Below are positions 60,297 to 64,000 of a DNA stretch of 64,000 nt, in pieces. Position numbers and translations under genes: made by a program. Numbering within the stretch: position 1 is the first letter of the stretch; each line of letters starts with the position of its first letter. The stretch spans positions 1 to 64,000 of the forward strand of contig JAEUTG010000028.1 in NCBI GenBank assembly GCA_016788045.1. The letters are read 5' to 3'. The notes under the pieces are model-generated. The model was not told the DNA's origin. It worked only from the letters and a program-made list of their open reading frames with translations, and did no database searches. The DNA is from Bacteroidales bacterium. Its GTDB lineage: Bacteria > Bacteroidota > Bacteroidia > Bacteroidales > Lentimicrobiaceae.

Positions 60297-61973
60297 ATGG
60301 CAGACGATAAAAAAATTATCTTTTCAATGGTGGGTGTTGGAAAAACAGTTCCGGTAAACCGCCAGATTATCAAAGACATTTACCTTTCATTTTACTATGG
60401 AGCCAAAATCGGCATCATCGGTCTGAACGGATCCGGGAAGTCGACCCTGCTTAAAATCATTGCTGGTGTTGATAAAGCCTTCACCGGTGATGTTGTTTTC
60501 TCTCCCGGGTATTCTGTGGGGCTACTGGAGCAGGAACCTTTGCTCGACAACAGCAAAACAGTGCGCGAAATCGTTGAAGAAGGGGTTTCGGAAACCGTGA
60601 AGCTGCTGAAAGACTATGAGGCGGTTAACAACCGATTTGCAGAGCCGCTGAGCGACGATGAAATGAATGCGCTGATTGAAGAACAGGGCAGGCTTACTGA
60701 ACTGCTTGACCAGCACAATGCCTGGGAGCTCGACACCAGGCTTGAAAGGGCCATGGATGCCCTGCGCTGCCCTGATCCGGATCAGCAGGTTCAGCACCTC
60801 TCTGGCGGTGAACGCCGACGCGTAGCCCTCTGCCGGCTTTTACTGCAGGAGCCTGACATCCTTCTGCTTGATGAGCCCACCAACCATCTGGATGCTGAAA
60901 GCATCGACTGGCTCGAACAGCACCTGAGGCAATACAAAGGCACGGTGATCGCGGTTACCCACGACCGTTATTTCCTTGACAATGTTGCAGGCTGGATACT
61001 CGAACTCGACCGCGGCGAAGGCATCCCCTGGAAAGGAAACTATACCTCATGGCTTGAACAGAAATCCAACCGCCTTGCCATGGAAGAGAAATCGGAAAGC
61101 AAACGCCGCAAAACCCTGGAACGCGAGCTGGAATGGGTCAGAATGGCTCCCAAAGCCCGTCATGCCAAATCAAAAGCCAGGCTGGCTGCCTACGAACGCA
61201 TGATGAGTGAAGATACCCGTCAGAAAGAAGAACGGCTTGAAATTTTCATTCCCAATGGCCCTCGTCTGGGTAACAGAGTGATTGAAGCCATCAACATCTC
61301 CAAAGCCTATGGCGACAAATTGCTGTTCGAGAACCTGAGTTTCAGTCTGCCCCCTGCCGGAATTGTAGGCATTATCGGGCCCAACGGAGCCGGGAAAACC
61401 ACACTGTTCAGAATGATCATGGGACTCGAGAATGCAGATTCCGGAGAGTTCTCCGTCGGAGAAACCGTTAAGCTCGGGTACATCGATCAGGCTCACAACG
61501 AAATAGACCCTGAAAAGTCGGTATGGGAAGTCATCTCCGAAGGCAATGAGAACCTTCAGCTCGGGGGAAAACTCTTTAATTCAAGGGCCTATGTGGCACG
61601 ATTTAACTTCAGCGGAGCCGATCAGGGCAAAAAGGCCGGCGTTCTCTCCGGCGGGGAACGTAACCGCATGCACATGGCACTTACCCTGCGTTCTGAAGCC
61701 AATGTGCTGCTACTCGATGAACCAACCAACGATATTGATGTAAATACCCTGAGAGCACTGGAGGAAGGACTCGAGAACTTTGCCGGTTGCGCGGTAATCA
61801 TCTCACACGACCGCTGGTTCCTCGACCGGGTGGCCACCCATATCCTTGCCTTTGAAGGCGATTCCCAGGTCAGTTTCTTTGAAGGTGGTTACTCGGAATA
61901 CGAAGAAAACCGGAAGAAAAAAATGGGCGATGTGATCCCGCAACGCCTGCGGTATAAAAAACTAAAAGCCTGA
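60297..61973 (+). CDS. ettA: Energy-dependent translational throttle protein EttA (ABC-F)
   Basis: A 558-residue cytoplasmic ABC-F ATPase with two nucleotide-binding domains. Domain 1: Walker A GLNGSGKST, signature LSGGERRRVALCRLLLQEPDILLLDEPTNHLD. Linker (about 245-330) with the P-site tRNA-interaction region (ERELEWVRMAPKARHAKSKARLAAYE). Domain 2: GPNGAGKTT, LSGGERNRMHMALTL, LLLDEPTNDIDV. EttA binds the ribosomal E site and gates the first translation steps according to ATP level. The short arm (VARFNFSGADQGKKAGVLSGG) is also typical. Length matches the known family (about 555). The SatD-like gene starts 3 bp after the stop codon, so the two are co-transcribed. Confidence 0.95.
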   Translation: MADDKKIIFSMVGVGKTVPVNRQIIKDIYLSFYYGAKIGIIGLNGSGKSTLLKIIAGVDKAFTGDVVFSPGYSVGLLEQEPLLDNSKTVREIVEEGVSETVKLLKDYEAVNNRFAEPLSDDEMNALIEEQGRLTELLDQHNAWELDTRLERAMDALRCPDPDQQVQHLSGGERRRVALCRLLLQEPDILLLDEPTNHLDAESIDWLEQHLRQYKGTVIAVTHDRYFLDNVAGWILELDRGEGIPWKGNYTSWLEQKSNRLAMEEKSESKRRKTLERELEWVRMAPKARHAKSKARLAAYERMMSEDTRQKEERLEIFIPNGPRLGNRVIEAINISKAYGDKLLFENLSFSLPPAGIVGIIGPNGAGKTTLFRMIMGLENADSGEFSVGETVKLGYIDQAHNEIDPEKSVWEVISEGNENLQLGGKLFNSRAYVARFNFSGADQGKKAGVLSGGERNRMHMALTLRSEANVLLLDEPTNDIDVNTLRALEEGLENFAGCAVIISHDRWFLDRVATHILAFEGDSQVSFFEGGYSEYEENRKKKMGDVIPQRLRYKKLKA

Positions 61974-61975
61974 CG

Positions 61976-62647
61976 ATGGAGCCAGTATATGCGGTGCTTA
62001 CCGGTGATATCAGGAATTCAACCCGCATGCCGGAAACTGACCAGGCCCGCTTGCCCCAGGCCCTGAAGCTCATCTTCAGCAACCTCAGTGATCAGCTGAG
62101 GAATAAAGGCTCACAGCTTGAGTCAAGTATCTTCAGGGGCGACAGTTTTCAGCTCGTAACAGATCCCATTGCTGCCATTGATGTTGCCCTGGGCATCAGG
62201 GCCGGCTTGCGTGCTGCGTTCCCGGCAAAAGCCGGTACTGCCATCGATTGCCGCATCGCCATCGGGATAGGAACTGTCAGAAACATGCGTGAAAACATTA
62301 CAGAAAGCTCTGGCGAAGCCTTCCTGGTCTCAGGCAGACTGCTCGAAAATATGGGAAAAACATTTCTGATGCGGATTGAAACACCGCACACAGAAGCAAC
62401 ACAGCAGCTGAATATTCTTCTGGCACTCTGCGATGTGATCGTCAAACGCTGGACTTACCGCCAGGCTCTGCTTGTCCCGGATCTGATCAACGATGCTACC
62501 CAGACCGGCATCGCGGCAACCTCAGGAACCTCCCAGGCTGCTGTTGCATCCAAAATCAACGCCATGGGGTGGCAGGCTATTTCGCAGTTCAGGGCGCATT
62601 ACACTGAAATTTGCAGACTAAATAACTGGAGAATTATAAACCCATAA
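61976..62647 (+). CDS. SatD-like protein with C-terminal HTH
   Basis: A 223-residue cytoplasmic protein similar to the SatD family. The N-terminus (PVYAVLTGDIRNSTRMPETDQARLPQALK) and the SSIFRGDSFQLVTDPIAAIDVALGIRAGL block match SatD-type proteins, which often sit beside a DUF3307 membrane protein as here. Residues about 160-205 (WTYRQALLVPDLINDATQTGIAATSGTSQAAVASKINAMGW) look like a helix-turn-helix, so it may bind DNA. A strong palindrome lies 15 bp after its stop, upstream of the DUF3307 gene, and is a natural target. It is coupled to ettA by a 2-bp gap. The biochemical role of SatD is unknown to me. Confidence 0.75.
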   Translation: MEPVYAVLTGDIRNSTRMPETDQARLPQALKLIFSNLSDQLRNKGSQLESSIFRGDSFQLVTDPIAAIDVALGIRAGLRAAFPAKAGTAIDCRIAIGIGTVRNMRENITESSGEAFLVSGRLLENMGKTFLMRIETPHTEATQQLNILLALCDVIVKRWTYRQALLVPDLINDATQTGIAATSGTSQAAVASKINAMGWQAISQFRAHYTEICRLNNWRIINP

Positions 62648-62661
62648 CATTATATTAAATC

Positions 62662-62685
62662 ATTATAACCAAATATGGTTATAAT
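62662..62685. promoter_or_regulatory. 24-bp palindrome between satD-like and DUF3307 genes
   Basis: ATTATAACCA (62662-62671) and TGGTTATAAT (62676-62685) are perfect 10-bp arms around AATA. A further GTTATAAT half-site follows at 62691-62698. No T-tract, so it looks like an operator rather than a terminator. The SatD-like protein's HTH is the likely ligand (inference). Confidence 0.6.
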
Positions 62686-62766
62686 TGAGGGTTATAATAT
62701 CCTGGAGATATAATCGCTTAATTCCGGACAAAGGTTTTTAACCGAAAAAAACATGTACTGAAAAGT

Positions 62767-63516
62767 ATGACGCCCGAATCCATCTTTCTCAGCGAACCTG
62801 TCATCCTGTTTATCCGGCTGCTGATTGCACACCTGGCCGGTGATTTCGTACTCCAGAAAAAGTCCTGGATTGTCAGCCGCTCGGCACAGAAATGGAGATC
62901 GGGTTATCTGTATGCCAATGCTGCCATCGTAGCACTGTTGTCGTGGGGGTTGTCGGGCTATCCTTCTCAGTGGCTGATACCCTTGCTTATATTTGTTGTG
63001 CATGCAGTGATTGACACCCTGAAATCCTATGCACCCGACAAACCCGTAGTGTTTGCACTGGATCAGGCCGGTCACCTGCTGGCTACCGTTTTTGTTACCT
63101 GGCTCTATGTTCAATGGGAAAATACACCTGTAACGGCTCCGGTGCTTTACAACAACCTGACTCTATGGACTTATACAGCCTCTTACCTGATGGTAATGTG
63201 GCCCATGGGGATTGTCATTTCCCTGATGACCCGCAAATGGCAGGCCGATAGCGAGCAGATCGCCGGATTACCTGATGCAGGGAAATACATCGGCATGCTG
63301 GAACGTATCCTGATCCTGACCTTTATCTTTGCGGGCGAATTTTCTGCCATCGGATTTCTGGTGGCAGCCAAATCGGTGCTGCGGTTTGGCGACATCCGCG
63401 AAAGCGGGAACCGGAAAAACACCGAGTACATTTTAATTGGCACCATGTTAAGTTTCACTGCAGCCATCCTGACCGGAATACTGGCAAAATGGCTGCTCAA
63501 TCTACCGGTTGTATGA
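62767..63516 (+). CDS. DUF3307 membrane protein
   Basis: A 249-residue inner-membrane protein with about six hydrophobic helices. The N-terminal half has LFIRLLIAHLAGDFVLQKKSWIVSR, a hallmark of DUF3307 proteins, and LLIFVVHAVIDTLKSYAPD with an Asp-rich second segment. Later come FALDQAGHLLATVFVTWLY and ERILILTFIFAGEFSAIGFLVAAKS. Charged residues in the membrane helices (H-x3-D, H-x3-D) hint at transport or metal binding, but function is unknown. Often adjacent to SatD. Its stop overlaps the next ATG (ATGA at 63513-63516), so the cupin gene is translated with it. Palindrome at 62662-62685 lies 82 bp upstream. Confidence 0.82.
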   Translation: MTPESIFLSEPVILFIRLLIAHLAGDFVLQKKSWIVSRSAQKWRSGYLYANAAIVALLSWGLSGYPSQWLIPLLIFVVHAVIDTLKSYAPDKPVVFALDQAGHLLATVFVTWLYVQWENTPVTAPVLYNNLTLWTYTASYLMVMWPMGIVISLMTRKWQADSEQIAGLPDAGKYIGMLERILILTFIFAGEFSAIGFLVAAKSVLRFGDIRESGNRKNTEYILIGTMLSFTAAILTGILAKWLLNLPVV

Positions 63517-63992
63517 TAAAAATCGATGATGAACTGCTGGATGAGGTTACCCGCAAAGCCCGGGTTTCGCCACGACTGAGGATGAATTACAATTTTCATT
63601 ATGGGCCCGGCGACACCTTGCAGCGGATGCTGAATGCCATGGAGCCTGGCACATACCTGAGGCCACACAAACACGAAGATCCGGATAAAAGGGAAGCATT
63701 TTTTGCCCTGCGTGGCAGTCTTTGCATCTTACAGTTCAACGATTCAGGTGAAATTATCGACCATACCATCCTCGATGCGCGAAAAGGCAGTTATGGCGCT
63801 GAAATACCCGAGCGTACCTGGCACAGCATTATTGCCCTCGAAACAGGTTCTGTCGCTTATGAAGTTAAAGACGGACCGTATGTCCCCATCACCGATAAGA
63901 ATTTCGCCAGCTGGGCCCCTGCTGAAGGGAGCCCGGAGGTGAAAGCCTATCTTGAAGGGCTCATTGCGGCTTTAGGGCTGAAAATTGGCTGA
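63513..63992 (+). CDS. WbuC-like cupin metalloprotein
   Basis: A 159-residue single-cupin protein. The ATG at 63513 overlaps the preceding stop codon and gives MIKIDDELLDEVTRKARVSPRLRMNYNFH, the start of WbuC-family proteins; an earlier start at 63489 has no support. The cupin metal motifs are TYLRPHKHEDPDKREAFFALRGSLCILQF (H-x-H and E) and PERTWHSIIALETGSVAYEVKDGPY (last His). WbuC is found in polysaccharide and lipopolysaccharide gene sets, with unknown reaction. Here it forms a unit with the DUF3307 membrane protein. Confidence 0.85.
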   Translation: MIKIDDELLDEVTRKARVSPRLRMNYNFHYGPGDTLQRMLNAMEPGTYLRPHKHEDPDKREAFFALRGSLCILQFNDSGEIIDHTILDARKGSYGAEIPERTWHSIIALETGSVAYEVKDGPYVPITDKNFASWAPAEGSPEVKAYLEGLIAALGLKIG

Positions 63993-64000
63993 AAATTTAT

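Overview
The window looks like chromosomal DNA of an anaerobic, fermentative member of the Bacteroidota (probably Bacteroidales-like). Support for this: many secreted proteins carry the C-terminal type A sorting domain of the type IX secretion system (T9SS); promoter-like boxes fit the phylum's TAnnTTTG -7 consensus; there is an Oar-type TonB-dependent receptor; and the metabolic genes (MmdA/OadA-type carboxytransferases, iron-type alcohol dehydrogenase, sensory [FeFe]-hydrogenase, Rex-like protein) point to propionate/ethanol-type fermentation under redox control. I saw no rRNA, tRNA, CRISPR array or prophage.

Layout. 0.1-7.3 kb: a FISUMP-type lipoprotein and three T9SS cargo proteins, two of them built from 14 Ycf48/BNR-type repeats. 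7.9-13.1 kb: small membrane proteins, a queuosine-precursor transporter, a DoxX / glutathione-peroxidase / OhrR-like MarR group behind a palindromic operator candidate, and a stand-alone molybdopterin oxidoreductase lacking the usual Mo-ligand Cys. 13-15.7 kb: a small T9SS-type protein, a REP-associated tyrosine transposase full of in-frame repeats, and L-threonine aldolase. 16.3-28.3 kb is the most interesting region: an AcoR-like sigma-54 activator, then on the minus strand an iron alcohol dehydrogenase with twin Rex/CRP-like operators, its own terminator, a five-gene redox-sensing cassette (degenerate flavin reductase, Rex-like protein, [2Fe-2S] ferredoxin, sensory [FeFe]-hydrogenase with PAS domain, SpoIIE-type phosphatase), and a transcarboxylase-like operon containing a previously easy-to-miss 57-residue ORF.

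28.8-44.8 kb: a C10 (streptopain-like) peptidase, an orphan IS1595-type zinc ribbon, two thioredoxins, a WbqC-like protein, a PgpH-type cyclic-di-AMP phosphodiesterase, an NlpC/P60 endopeptidase, the Oar-like receptor, a GDPD/NPP phosphodiesterase pair, a metallo-beta-lactamase-fold protein and an M23 peptidase. 44.8-52.4 kb: four T9SS cargo proteins on the minus strand, three of them related sialidase/BNR-like proteins with individual terminators. 52.6-64 kb: a GNAT-like protein, an LptF/LptG permease coupled to a glycosyltransferase, a second glycosyltransferase, a TPR histidine kinase, EttA followed by a SatD-like protein, a strong palindrome, a DUF3307 membrane protein and a WbuC-like cupin.

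The best candidate for an undescribed system is the redox cassette at 22.1-28.4 kb. Several of its proteins keep the fold of a known enzyme but have lost or changed residues needed for ordinary catalysis or DNA binding, and the neighbouring alcohol dehydrogenase carries twin operators of the Rex size class. I infer a hydrogen/NADH-sensing switch with a phosphatase output that adjusts ethanol and propionate fermentation. Function assignments rest on reading motifs by eye; no database search was possible.
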